Assembly: GCA_045110575.1 (NCBI GenBank)
Contig: JBGCGF010000051.1
Location: 10,427 to 74,426 of the forward strand
Reading direction: 5' to 3'
Length of the DNA: 64,000 bases
From: CALDTK01 sp045110575
GTDB taxonomy: Bacteria > Bacteroidota > Bacteroidia > Chitinophagales > Saprospiraceae
A program made the position numbers and the translations under genes. The notes below the pieces were generated by a model. It was not told where the DNA came from. It worked only from the letters and a program-made list of their open reading frames with translations, and searched no databases. Each line of letters opens with the position of its first letter. Within the stretch, counting starts at the first letter, position 1. Below are positions 32,905 through 42,065 of this stretch, in pieces.

Positions 32905-33627
32905 TCAGACCCAGCCTTTTCGAACGCAATCCACTACGGTTGCGGTCATGTTTGCTTGGTCTGATCGCTGCAATATGTGTTGTCGGTGCGTTCGTACCGT
33001 ATCGGAGCTGATGAACAAGGATTTACTTATTTCTGCTGTGGTCCTCCCTTCGGCTAGGAATCGAAGAATCTGAAGTTGACGGTCACTGAATGGACAGTCG
33101 TTTGCTCCAGGTTCAAAACCATTAAGCTTTAAGGTTGACTCCGTTCTTTCTTCTCCTTCATTGAAAAAGATACGAACGGTTTTCACAGGATTTGTAGCGA
33201 GGTTCGTTAAATCCGTTTCTTCAATGTTGACTTGATGCTTAGATGAAGCACCCGGCGCGAAGGGAGTTAGGATCTGATTCAAAAGTCGAACCTTCCCTTT
33301 TGGAGAGATAACTCGAAACTGCATGCTCGCTCTGACCGGAGTATTGGTAAGCGCAGCATCTGCAAATTTTCCAATAATTGCATGTCGAGCAGCTAAAGCA
33401 AAATCTCGGTCAGCTGGATGGAATTGTTCTTTAGGCAAAGTGCTTACAGGCTGAACAAATTCTTGTTCTTCTGCAGGTTGGGGTAAAGAAGATCCTGATT
33501 TGAGGTCGAAAATATAATTTTTCGAAGAGGCGATGGAAGAGGATATTTGCTTCCTTTCGCGCCACGGATGCGCATGCGCAGGATTCGCAAATGCTTGCGC
33601 ATTTGCGGGTTTGTGTATACTGGACAT
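32905..33627 (-). CDS. LuxR-type HTH transcriptional regulator
   Basis: 240 residues. The C-terminal HTH (about 170-238) reads FSDRQLQILRFLAEGRTTAEISKSLFISSDTVRTHRQHIL, the LuxR/FixJ signature. The middle (FALAARHAIIGKF to VKTVRIFFN) looks like a PAS-type sensor. The N-terminal 40 residues are Ala/His/Pro-rich, encoded by palindromic DNA (33569-33607), and may not be translated, but no other ATG lies before residue 108. It diverges from rel. No response-regulator receiver domain is present. Confidence 0.82.
   Translation of the reverse strand: MSSIHKPANAQAFANPAHAHPWRERKQISSSIASSKNYIFDLKSGSSLPQPAEEQEFVQPVSTLPKEQFHPADRDFALAARHAIIGKFADAALTNTPVRASMQFRVISPKGKVRLLNQILTPFAPGASSKHQVNIEETDLTNLATNPVKTVRIFFNEGEERTESTLKLNGFEPGANDCPFSDRQLQILRFLAEGRTTAEISKSLFISSDTVRTHRQHILQRSDQANMTATVVDCVRKGWV
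33569..33607. repeat. Two palindromes at the 5' end of the LuxR-type gene
   Basis: TGCGCATGCGCA (12-bp perfect palindrome, 33569-33580) and CGCAAATGC-ttgc-GCATTTGCG (33586-33607). They lie about 20-60 bp inside the annotated start; they may be operators if the true start is downstream. Confidence 0.6.
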
Positions 33628-33838
33628 TTCACTTTTGGACTGATTTAAAAAGAGACTGACAGTGGTAAGATATCTTTTCTATTTCATGATTGCAAGGAGG
33701 ATTGGTACATAAAGCCCGTTTTAGTACATAAATGGAGGCTTTTTATTCTTAAATGGTACGGATTACTTCACGAATGGTGCATGAAAAATAACCTAGCTCG
33801 AAACGAATTTTCAGTTTCACTATTGGCTAAAAGGACCT

Positions 33839-33846
33839 TAGTTTTG
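33839..33846 (+). promoter_or_regulatory. Candidate -7 promoter box (TAGTTTTG) of rel
   Basis: Fits TAnnTTTG and ends 10 bp before the ATG at 33857, giving a very short leader. Confidence 0.55.
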
Positions 33847-33856
33847 TTATACAACT

Positions 33857-36094
33857 ATGGCTACGCAGTTAAACGACGCATTAGCGGCAACAGGAACATT
33901 AGACGAAATCAAACTCATCCAGAGTTCGTATCGCAAACTCCTGCGAGCGATCAAAGTTCCTACCGACAAAGCAGACAAGGCCCAAATCCGGCTAGCCTAT
34001 GAAGTAGCTGTTCGCGCACACCGCAAACAAAGACGAAAGTCCGGCGAACCTTACATTTTGCACCCTATTGAGGTGGCCACTATTTGTGCCTCAGAAGTGG
34101 GCTTAGGCCCAACAGCCATTGTCGCTGCGCTACTACACGATGTTGTTGAAGATACGGATGTAACGCTCGAAGAAATCAGAGATCAGTTCGGTCCAAAAGT
34201 GATGAAAATCGTTGATGGCCTGACAAAGCTTGATGGAAATTTAGCTCAGAATAGTCCGCAAGCAGAGAACTTCAGAAAAGTGGTACTCACGCTTCTGGAC
34301 GATGTGCGTGTGGTACTCATCAAGATGGCTGATCGCATGCACAACATGCGTACCCTAGGTAGCATGCCGCGTCATAAACAGCTTAAGATCGCTGGCGAGA
34401 CGGCCTACATCTATGCGCCTTTGGCACATAGACTTGGTCTTTACGCCTTCAAAACGGAGTTTCAGGACCTGTGCCTCAAAATTCAGGATTCTTCGGCCTA
34501 CAAAGACATTGCGAAAAAGCTTCACGAGACTAAGCGTGATCGGAATAGCTATATCAGCGACTTCATCAGACCTGTAAAGGAGCTTGTGGACGGATTAGGT
34601 GTGGACTATCGGATTTTCGGTAGACCGAAATCGATCTATTCTATTCATCAGAAAATAGAGAACAAGGAAGTTGCTTTCGAGGACATTTTCGATCTCTTCG
34701 CTGTACGTGTAGTTATCGATGTACCGATCAAAGATGAAAAGCAGACGTGCTGGCAGATTTACTCGCTCATTACTGACGTCTATCAACCTATACCTGAACG
34801 ACTTAAAGATTGGGTAACAACTCCTAAGTCCAACGGATATGAGAGTCTGCACACTACGGTAATCGGCCCCAAAGGTCGATATGTTGAAATCCAAATCCGT
34901 TCAGAGCGGATGGATGACATTGCCGAGCGTGGATTTGCAGCACACTGGAAATACAAAGGCGTTGTAGGTGGTGCCAATCGATATGAACCTTGGTTAGATT
35001 CTATTCGAGAAATTCTTGATGGAGGATCGGGCGATGCCTCAGAATTCTTAGCTGACTTTAAGACCAATCTATTTTCAGAGGAAGTATTCGTGTATACCCC
35101 TCAAGGGGATCTTGTTAACCTTCCAAAAGGCGCAACCGCGCTAGACTTTGCCTTTAGTGTGCACAGTATGGTCGGCTATCACTGTCAATCACTTAAGGTC
35201 AACCAACGACTCGTGCCGATGGGCTACGAGCTTGCTAATGGCGACCGTATTGAGGTGATCACGAACAAAAACCAGCGTCCAAGTGAAGCCTGGCTAAAGT
35301 TTGTAGTCACTGGAAAGGCGCGTGCTAAAATTCGTAGCTCACTAAAAGAGGATCGTCGCCGCAAAGGAGAGTTCGGTAGAGAAGAGCTGGTGCGTAAGCT
35401 TGCGCACCGCAAGGTTGATTTCCTACCTGCTGTTGAAGCTATCGTTAAGCACTTCAAGTTCACGAGTAACGTCGACCTCTTTTTTGCGCTAGCTGCAGAC
35501 CAACTATCGACGACAGATATTTTCAGGGAATTTGAGATCGTAAACGGCAAATTGATTCCTAACCCGGTGCATGAGCCAAGCATTAAGGTCCCAGAGACCA
35601 ATGCAAAGCCTAAGCGCGTAAGGGTTAAGAAAATTGATAAGCCTCAGCTGTTGGTCAACGGAGAATCAGCGGCGCAATACGACTATGGCTTTGCAACCTG
35701 TTGCAATCCTGTGCAAGGCGATGACATTTTCGGATACTTGTCTGGGACGAGTACGCTAAAAATCCACCGGACCAACTGCAAAAATGCTGAACACCTGTTG
35801 AGCAACTACGGCTATCGTGTTCTTCAAGCAGACTGGGGCATCCCTAATGACCGAAACTTCGTTGCAAACCTTCTTATTAAGGGAGTAGACACAGGTTTGG
35901 GCGTTATCGATCGACTGACTACGGTACTTAGCAAGAACCAGTCTCTTGATATTCGATCGATGCACATCGATGGCACAGGAGGATATTTTGAGTGCAGAAT
36001 CTCAGTTGTTGTCACCAATATCGACCAGTTAGAATTCGCCGTCAGAGCGCTGCTCCAATTGCCAGAAGTAGCCAGTGTGCTACGAGAAGACTAA
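33857..36094 (+). CDS. Bifunctional (p)ppGpp synthetase/hydrolase (RelA/SpoT)
   Basis: 745 residues, the normal length for a long Rel. In order: the HD hydrolase domain (HDVVEDTDVTLEEI and MADRMHNMRTL, about 90-160, catalytic HD and ED intact), the synthetase domain (DYRIFGRPKSIYSIHQKI, DLFAVRVVID, KSNGYESLHTTV, about 255-345), TGS (VFVYTPQGDLVNLPKGATALDFAF), a helical/zinc-finger part with YGFATCCNPVQGDDIFGYLS, and a C-terminal ACT domain. Both catalytic sites look complete. It makes and degrades the stringent-response alarmone in the cytoplasm. Confidence 0.96.
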   Translation: MATQLNDALAATGTLDEIKLIQSSYRKLLRAIKVPTDKADKAQIRLAYEVAVRAHRKQRRKSGEPYILHPIEVATICASEVGLGPTAIVAALLHDVVEDTDVTLEEIRDQFGPKVMKIVDGLTKLDGNLAQNSPQAENFRKVVLTLLDDVRVVLIKMADRMHNMRTLGSMPRHKQLKIAGETAYIYAPLAHRLGLYAFKTEFQDLCLKIQDSSAYKDIAKKLHETKRDRNSYISDFIRPVKELVDGLGVDYRIFGRPKSIYSIHQKIENKEVAFEDIFDLFAVRVVIDVPIKDEKQTCWQIYSLITDVYQPIPERLKDWVTTPKSNGYESLHTTVIGPKGRYVEIQIRSERMDDIAERGFAAHWKYKGVVGGANRYEPWLDSIREILDGGSGDASEFLADFKTNLFSEEVFVYTPQGDLVNLPKGATALDFAFSVHSMVGYHCQSLKVNQRLVPMGYELANGDRIEVITNKNQRPSEAWLKFVVTGKARAKIRSSLKEDRRRKGEFGREELVRKLAHRKVDFLPAVEAIVKHFKFTSNVDLFFALAADQLSTTDIFREFEIVNGKLIPNPVHEPSIKVPETNAKPKRVRVKKIDKPQLLVNGESAAQYDYGFATCCNPVQGDDIFGYLSGTSTLKIHRTNCKNAEHLLSNYGYRVLQADWGIPNDRNFVANLLIKGVDTGLGVIDRLTTVLSKNQSLDIRSMHIDGTGGYFECRISVVVTNIDQLEFAVRALLQLPEVASVLRED

Positions 36095-36146
36095 CTGGTT
36101 AATGACAGCACCGTCCGTCTGCTAAATAAGTAGTTACTTCGCGCTT

Positions 36147-36154
36147 TATTTTTG
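36147..36154 (+). promoter_or_regulatory. Candidate -7 promoter box (TATTTTTG) of tig
   Basis: Fits TAnnTTTG, 19 bp before the ATG at 36174. Confidence 0.55.
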
Positions 36155-36173
36155 AAGATTCAGCGCATCTAAC

Positions 36174-37643
36174 ATGTCCAACGCAAAGCTCGACCGCCCG
36201 TCGCCAACGGAGATTAACATCACCGTTACCCTCCTACCAGAACATTACCTCAAGCCAGCAAAAGCTGAATTGAAGAAGCTTGCCAGTACGGCACAAATCA
36301 AGGGGTTCCGCCCTGGTAAAGTACCAGCTTCCTACATGCGCAAACTCTATGGAGAGCGCACGGTAATTGAATCCGTAAGTAAAGCTGTTGATCAAGCGAT
36401 CAACGACCTTATTAAGGAAGAGAAACTAGACATCTTCGGCCAGCTCCGTCCTGTAGACGAGCCTGACTTTGAAGGACTTACCCTAGATTCTGACAAGACT
36501 CTCGTGTTCAAGTACACTGGAGGAATTATGCCAAGTACCGAGTCTGTCGACGTCAAGGGCTTGAAAAAAATCAGTCGCTACGAGGTTAAACTCAGTGACT
36601 CAGAAGCTACCGAAAAACTAGACGAGGCACGTAAGCGCTTTGTTGATTACGCTGAGCGTGATGACGTAGAAACTGACGAAGACTTCGCGACACTCGTTAT
36701 TACTGACGAGGAGCTAGACGCCAAAATGCTTGCAGAAGTTGCTGAAGGCGAAGAAGCACCGAAAGAAGAGCGTCAACGCTACTTCCTACGTGCGAACGAC
36801 CTTCGTACGAAGACCGCACAGAAGAAACTTCTTAAAAAGAAGAAAGGAGCTCACCTTACGTTGACGCTCAAAGACCTCAACGAGGACATCAAGGAGCGTT
36901 TCGATAAAGTAATCGAGGAAGACGGCGATGCCACCTTCACTATTATCAAAATTGATCGCGAGTCAATGCCAGAACTTGGTGAGGACATCTTCAAGAAAAT
37001 CTTCGGTGAGGAAACTACCGTAAGCTCTGAGCAAGAAGCAAAAGACGAGTTTAGTCGACGTTTTGCTGAGAACTCTCAGTCGAATCTTGATGATTTCGCT
37101 CTTGAGCAGCTTATTGACAAGTTGGCTGACACCAACGAGGTTGAAGCTCCAATGGAAGCGATCAAGCATCGTCTTGTGCAAGCACGCGAGGAAGAAGCAG
37201 AAAAAGCAAAGACCGAAGAGCGCGAACCAGAGTACACACACGACCTCACTGAAGCAGATCGTTTCGGTTTAGCTCGTCGATTGAAGTGGATGGCTTTCCG
37301 CCAAAACCTCATCAAGGTGCACGAAGTAGAACTTGATCGCGAAGATGTTGATGCTGGTATCGAAGCCAACTACATCAAGCAACTCTCAGGAATGGGAATC
37401 GATCCTGAGCAGTACAGATCTCAGTTCTTCGAGATGTTCAAGAAGAACCTCCTTGATAACCGCGAGCAAGTCATGGAAATGACGGACAGCCTTATCAATG
37501 CTAAGCTCCTTAAGAAGCTTGAAGCAGAAGGTGTTCTCGGTAAGCGTAATGCTGTGAGCGAGAAGGAATTCTCTGACATCATCGAAGCATACAACAAGGA
37601 TGCAACGGCAAAGCTTGACAAACTGCGCGAAGTAAAACTCTAA
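36174..37643 (+). CDS. tig: Trigger factor
   Basis: 489-residue ribosome-bound chaperone for nascent chains. The N-terminal ribosome-binding domain shows the signature GFRPGKVPASYMRKLYG (for GFRKGKxP). The middle PPIase-like region (about 150-260) is acidic and divergent, as in other Bacteroidota, so isomerase activity is doubtful. The long helical C-terminal arms are very charged. A terminator follows at 37668. Confidence 0.94.
   Translation: MSNAKLDRPSPTEINITVTLLPEHYLKPAKAELKKLASTAQIKGFRPGKVPASYMRKLYGERTVIESVSKAVDQAINDLIKEEKLDIFGQLRPVDEPDFEGLTLDSDKTLVFKYTGGIMPSTESVDVKGLKKISRYEVKLSDSEATEKLDEARKRFVDYAERDDVETDEDFATLVITDEELDAKMLAEVAEGEEAPKEERQRYFLRANDLRTKTAQKKLLKKKKGAHLTLTLKDLNEDIKERFDKVIEEDGDATFTIIKIDRESMPELGEDIFKKIFGEETTVSSEQEAKDEFSRRFAENSQSNLDDFALEQLIDKLADTNEVEAPMEAIKHRLVQAREEEAEKAKTEEREPEYTHDLTEADRFGLARRLKWMAFRQNLIKVHEVELDREDVDAGIEANYIKQLSGMGIDPEQYRSQFFEMFKKNLLDNREQVMEMTDSLINAKLLKKLEAEGVLGKRNAVSEKEFSDIIEAYNKDATAKLDKLREVKL
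37292..37310 (-). repeat. Dispersed hairpin motif, five-base-loop variant
   Basis: GTTTTGGCGGAAAGCC on the minus strand: GGC/GCC stem with loop GGAAA; sense codons F-R-Q-N-L in tig. Confidence 0.4.
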
Positions 37644-37667
37644 GCAGAAAAAAAGCCACGTCGCTTT

Positions 37668-37708
37668 AAGCCCGTCTCGCATTGCTCACAGCAAAGCGGG
37701 ACGGGCTT
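37668..37708 (+). terminator. Rho-independent terminator of tig
   Basis: AAGCCCGTCtCGC pairs with GCGgGACGGGCTT, followed by tctcattt. Confidence 0.82.
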
Positions 37709-37816
37709 TCTCATTTAGGTGCTCCCATCGAGCACACCCCTTCGCTAACTACCCCACTCCGAGTACTTTATCAAAGTATCTTAGCCGAGCTTAACGCGCA
37801 ACTACAACCGGCCTTG

Positions 37817-40093
37817 ATGACTTCTTACAATTACAATAGCAGATTTCCATTCGATATCAACAAAGCCGCTTTTACATTAATGGTACTTCTGATACAGGTA
37901 GCTACCCTTTATGGCCAAACAGCAAAGACTGCTGGCGTTATCCAGATTACACAAGCACCTACCATTGATGGAGTGCTCGATGAAGCCATGTGGCAGGATT
38001 GTACTCCTGCGAAAGATTTCTGGGACAATTTCCCTGGAGACTCTACGCTTAGCAAAACTCCTACAGAGATATACTTTGCCAGCGATGGTGAATTCCTGTA
38101 TGTAGCTGCGAAGTGCTACTCATTGGGCGATGACTACGTCGTTCCAAGCCTGCGAAGAGATTATCGAGCAGGAGGTAACGACAACATTACGGTGGTATTC
38201 GATCCGTTCATGAACAATCGAAACGCTTTCGTTTTTGGAATGAATCCACTCGGCGTTACCCGTGAAGCTCTCATTTCAAACGGTGGGGAATCTGGTCGTG
38301 ATTTCCAAGAAGCATGGGATAACAAGTGGGTTGGCGAAAGCCAGATCTTTGACGGCTATTGGACATGCGAGATGGCAATCCCCTTAAGAAGTGTTCGCTA
38401 TCCTAATGGGGCGAAAAAGTGGGGCTTCAACTCTTATCGATTCGACACGCAAAGCAATACGCGTTCGTCCTGGAATCGTATCCCACGTAACCAAGTCATC
38501 ATGAGTCTTGCCTATACAGGGGCGCTCGATTGGGAGCAAGCTCCTGCAGGTTCTGGAGGTGCAGCCACACTCATCCCTTATCTAGCGAGTGGAGCGCAGC
38601 GAGATTATGAGAATGAACCAAATGGAAAGGTTGACTTCACTGGAGGCATCGGAGGTGACGCAAAGTTGGCCGTTACCTCAGGGCTGAACCTAGACCTTAC
38701 GATTAACCCTGACTTCAGTCAAGTAGAGGTAGATCGACAAGTTTTGAACCTGACACGATTCGAGTTGAGTTTTCCCGAAAGGAGGCAATTCTTCTTGGAA
38801 AATGCAGACCTCTTCGGAAGCTTTGGTTTTGGTAGAGTTAATCCTTTCTTCTCACGTCGAATTGGAATAACCGTTGATACAGCAACGGGAGAAGCCATCA
38901 GTAATCCAATCTATTTCGGAGCACGGCTTAGCGGTCAACTTAATGAAAAATGGAGGCTAGGCTTGCTCAACATGCAAACCCAGGCCAATAAAGAAAACGG
39001 TCTGCCAAGCTATAACTACACGGTGGCAGCCTTACAACGTCAAGTCGGTGCGCGCTCTAGCCTAGGACTAATCGCCGTCAACAAAGAGAATTTCACAAAC
39101 TTCTCAGACAGCACTAGTAATAACCTCGAATTCAATCGCGTACTCGGTGTCGATTTCAACCTCAACACACCTGACAACAAATGGACAGGAAAAACCTTCC
39201 TGCATACTAGTCTTAGTCCTAAACTTGACGAACAAGAACAGGTTTTGCCGCAAGGAGGAACAAACCTCTCCCCTAGTCACGGACTTTTCTTACGCTATCG
39301 GACTCGCAATTTTGATTTGAGTTACGATCACAGTTACGTGGCAGAAGATTACAACGCCGAGGTTGGCTTCGTTCCACGCACTAATATCTTTACGCTAAGT
39401 CCAGAGATCAATGTGCGCTTTTTCCCTAAAAAAGGAATTATCGCGCAACATGGACCTACCGCCGAGACTCGCATATTTTTCGATGCTAAAGTGGCCAGCT
39501 ATACGGACCAACGTACAGGTGTAGGCTATCGAATAAATTTTCTAAATACATCTCAGCTAAGGGCAGATCTAAGACACACCTATATTCTTCTAAGCGACGA
39601 TTTCGATCCAACGCGAACAGACGCAACCGCACTCCTTGCAGGTACGGATTACTCATTTTCTAACGCGATTCTCAGGTTCAATTCAGATAGAAGAAAGAAG
39701 TTCTCTTATCAATTTACTGCGAGAACCGGCCAATTTTTTAATGGAACCAGAAATGGTGTCGACGGTTCACTAACCTATCGCTTTCAACCCTATGGAAACA
39801 TAACGCTCAATACCGCATACAGCTATGTCAATTTGCCGTCTCCTTATGCTTCTACAGGCTTGTTCCTTGTCGGTCCAAGACTAGACTTAACCTTTACAAA
39901 GTCGCTTTTCCTAACTGCGGTAGCACAGTATAACGATCAACTTGACAACCTAAATACCAACGTAAGATTCCAATGGCGATATGCTCCTGTCTCAGACTTA
40001 TTTATCGTGTACTCTGAAAATTATGACACCTTCGGCGCAAATAGCCGCAACCGGTCAATCGTTGCAAAATTGACGTACTGGTTTAATACTTAA
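37817..40093 (+). CDS. DUF5916 outer-membrane protein with CBM9-like domain
   Basis: About 758 residues from the ATG at 37817; the open frame reaches further upstream but overlaps the tig terminator. After the signal peptide (to TLYGQ) comes a CBM9-like domain (APTIDGVLDEAMWQDCTP, EIYFASDGEFLYVAAKCY), then DUF5916 (FSQVEVDRQVLNLTRFELSFPERRQFFLENADLFG), predicted to be a beta barrel that ends in KLTYWFNT, with the aromatic end of outer-membrane barrels. The function is unknown; family members are common in marine Bacteroidota. Confidence 0.88.
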   Translation: MTSYNYNSRFPFDINKAAFTLMVLLIQVATLYGQTAKTAGVIQITQAPTIDGVLDEAMWQDCTPAKDFWDNFPGDSTLSKTPTEIYFASDGEFLYVAAKCYSLGDDYVVPSLRRDYRAGGNDNITVVFDPFMNNRNAFVFGMNPLGVTREALISNGGESGRDFQEAWDNKWVGESQIFDGYWTCEMAIPLRSVRYPNGAKKWGFNSYRFDTQSNTRSSWNRIPRNQVIMSLAYTGALDWEQAPAGSGGAATLIPYLASGAQRDYENEPNGKVDFTGGIGGDAKLAVTSGLNLDLTINPDFSQVEVDRQVLNLTRFELSFPERRQFFLENADLFGSFGFGRVNPFFSRRIGITVDTATGEAISNPIYFGARLSGQLNEKWRLGLLNMQTQANKENGLPSYNYTVAALQRQVGARSSLGLIAVNKENFTNFSDSTSNNLEFNRVLGVDFNLNTPDNKWTGKTFLHTSLSPKLDEQEQVLPQGGTNLSPSHGLFLRYRTRNFDLSYDHSYVAEDYNAEVGFVPRTNIFTLSPEINVRFFPKKGIIAQHGPTAETRIFFDAKVASYTDQRTGVGYRINFLNTSQLRADLRHTYILLSDDFDPTRTDATALLAGTDYSFSNAILRFNSDRRKKFSYQFTARTGQFFNGTRNGVDGSLTYRFQPYGNITLNTAYSYVNLPSPYASTGLFLVGPRLDLTFTKSLFLTAVAQYNDQLDNLNTNVRFQWRYAPVSDLFIVYSENYDTFGANSRNRSIVAKLTYWFNT
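38769..38782 (+). repeat. Dispersed GNAA-hairpin motif, site 10 (variant)
   Basis: GTTTTCCCGAAAGG, sense, codons S-F-P-E-R. CC/GG stem kept. FPERR is conserved in DUF5916, so this copy may be due to coding. Confidence 0.4.
39242..39255 (+). repeat. Dispersed GNAA-hairpin motif, site 11
   Basis: GTTTTGCCGCAAGG with GCAA loop, sense, codons V-L-P-Q-G. Confidence 0.6.
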
Positions 40094-40149
40094 CAGAGGA
40101 CTCCTCCCTTTCCGATGATCAAAGTACAGTCTAATCAATTAAGTAATAA

Positions 40150-41442
40150 TTAGGGCATAACTACAGTATACCTCCAAGACTCACGTTGATAGCTTTCTGG
40201 CCAATCCGGACCGTTCTTCAACCAGTCTTTCACAACCTTAACAGCATCACGATTCTGTGGCCCTGGACCGTTTGTGATTTGTCGCGGTCTACCAAATCGA
40301 TTCACTTCAAACTGAACGGTAACCGTTTCTCCAGAAAAAGAACTTGTTTGCTGTGCTACATACGTATCAAACCCTGCGTTGACTGCTCCTTTGGGAGCAA
40401 TGATCCGCAAGCCGATCGACTTACCCTTAAGCTGGGCGCTAGGTAACGAACTCGATATCCGTGGCATCAACAAGCGGAACTCTTCGCCGGCCGTAAGGTC
40501 AAACATCAATGTGTTATAACCAGGCGCCGTGAGGTCTCCAACAATAGCCTCAGCTGTAAGTAGGATTGAAAATTCTCCAAGCTGATCGGTCACCACTTGT
40601 TGACCTGTTTCTTCGATCGTAAGTGTGGCTCCAATAACAGGCACTCCGGAAGGTTCCATGACCTCTCCTGTAACCTGTCTCGTTTCTACGGTAGGAGCAC
40701 GCTCCATTCTAAACCTCGATGTCTCTGCTACTACATCGTCTTGCTCGACGGTTGTCGTTACGACAGGCTCTGCACTCATTTCCTCTTCCGCATCGACTAT
40801 TGAGGCCGGGGCGTTTGCCATGGGTGCAGGTGCAGCTGGTGCATCAGCCAAGGCTTTAGTATTACTTGGGACAGATTTCGAAGCTTTCTTACGTGCCGCA
40901 GAGCTATTTGCAGAAGCTTTTTCTACTACTGCACGGGAATCTTTCTGAGACTCCACTTCCGCTACGACTTCTTTACTGACTTGTGCGCGTGGTGCACGCT
41001 CTTGTCGCTTTTCAGCTTGAGAAACTCCCATTGTTTCAGGAGTGACCTCTTCAATTGGCGGCTCGACTGCAACGACCTGCTGGTCATTGTAATTTATAAC
41101 CTCGTCAGCAGTTGTCACGACCTCAAGTTGCTCCGCTTGCTCTGTGGCTTCAACAACCATAGCTACCTGTTGCTCAGGAGTGTCATAGGTCATCAAAACG
41201 ATTCCTGCAACAACAAGTGCTGCAACTCCTGCGGCAATGGCCAACCATCGTCGAGGCCGCATGCTACGTACGACCGCCTCAGTAGGAACGGTGCTATCGG
41301 AAGGCAAACCGAGTCGATCCTGCAACGACGTTAGCCTAGCAGCATGGTCTCCGGGCACCGACTGGTACCCTTCGCGCGCCAACTCACCTAAGGCGTCTTG
41401 GCGCTCCGGCTGAGGATCGTATGGTGTGTTAGACTTAGGCAT
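40150..41442 (-). CDS. Anti-sigma-like membrane protein with TonB-like C-terminus
   Basis: 430 residues. A cytoplasmic N-terminal part of about 75 residues that could bind the sigma factor, one membrane helix (WLAIAAGVAALVVAGIVLM), a long Ala/Glu/Val-rich linker, a carboxypeptidase-regulatory-like domain (GEVMEPSGVPVIGATLTIEETGQQVVTDQLGEFSI) and a C-terminal TonB-like domain (VTVQFEVNRFGRPRQITNG, VVKDWLKNGPDW). Its start overlaps the stop of the ECF sigma gene by 8 bp. The combination suggests a sigma regulator that also touches outer-membrane or periplasmic partners; the classic zinc anti-sigma motif is not seen. Confidence 0.78.
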   Translation of the reverse strand: MPKSNTPYDPQPERQDALGELAREGYQSVPGDHAARLTSLQDRLGLPSDSTVPTEAVVRSMRPRRWLAIAAGVAALVVAGIVLMTYDTPEQQVAMVVEATEQAEQLEVVTTADEVINYNDQQVVAVEPPIEEVTPETMGVSQAEKRQERAPRAQVSKEVVAEVESQKDSRAVVEKASANSSAARKKASKSVPSNTKALADAPAAPAPMANAPASIVDAEEEMSAEPVVTTTVEQDDVVAETSRFRMERAPTVETRQVTGEVMEPSGVPVIGATLTIEETGQQVVTDQLGEFSILLTAEAIVGDLTAPGYNTLMFDLTAGEEFRLLMPRISSSLPSAQLKGKSIGLRIIAPKGAVNAGFDTYVAQQTSSFSGETVTVQFEVNRFGRPRQITNGPGPQNRDAVKVVKDWLKNGPDWPESYQRESWRYTVVMP

Positions 41443-42043
41443 GAGTTTGTTTTCCTTCGAGGCAAATTTTCAAGTTGCGCCGTCCGTTTTGAATCGCACT
41501 TCTCACCTTCCCAATCGAGAATGCGAGTGTAGCAGCGATATCGGCATAGCTCTCACCGTTGAGATAGAAACGCCTAATGCAATCACTTTGGTTTGCAGGG
41601 AGCGTGTCCGTACATGCTTCAAGTGCTACTAAAAGGGCTTCTTTTTCCTTTGCTTCACCTTCTAGATGCAGATTGTCGGCCAATTGCATATCTGCGGGAT
41701 CAAGTTCTTGGTGTGTGGCCACACTACTTGAGGTCATCGTCATGTGAGATGCCCCTCGACGCAACACCATGAGGCAATGATTTCGGGCAAGACGATACAT
41801 CCACGGTCGGAAGTTATCGACTTGATGCTTTAAGAGTTTGACCCGCAGCTCTTCATAAATATCGATCGTCGCGTCCTCTGCTCTTGCGGCATCCTTGAAA
41901 TACTGCAAGCATAAACCGTACATCAACTCAAGGTAGCGCGCATACAAAACCCCGAGCACGGCTTGATCTTTCGAATCCCGGTACTCTTTTGCAAGCGATT
42001 CATCGCTGCGCTTGTCTTCGCGCTTTGAGCGTAACCACGCCAT
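41435..42043 (-). CDS. ECF-type RNA polymerase sigma factor
   Basis: 202 residues. Region 2: LGVLYARYLELMYGLCLQYFKDAARAEDATIDIYEEL, then FRPWMYRLARNHCLMVLRR. Region 4: LPANQSDCIRRFYLNGESYADIAATLAFSIGKVRSAIQNGRRNL. The gene is translationally coupled to the anti-sigma-like gene and follows the TonB-plug-like gene 42066 by 22 bp, so the three form one transcription unit on the minus strand. Confidence 0.92.
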   Translation of the reverse strand: MAWLRSKREDKRSDESLAKEYRDSKDQAVLGVLYARYLELMYGLCLQYFKDAARAEDATIDIYEELRVKLLKHQVDNFRPWMYRLARNHCLMVLRRGASHMTMTSSSVATHQELDPADMQLADNLHLEGEAKEKEALLVALEACTDTLPANQSDCIRRFYLNGESYADIAATLAFSIGKVRSAIQNGRRNLKICLEGKQTHA

Positions 42044-42065
42044 GTATAGATGTCAACCGAGCGCC

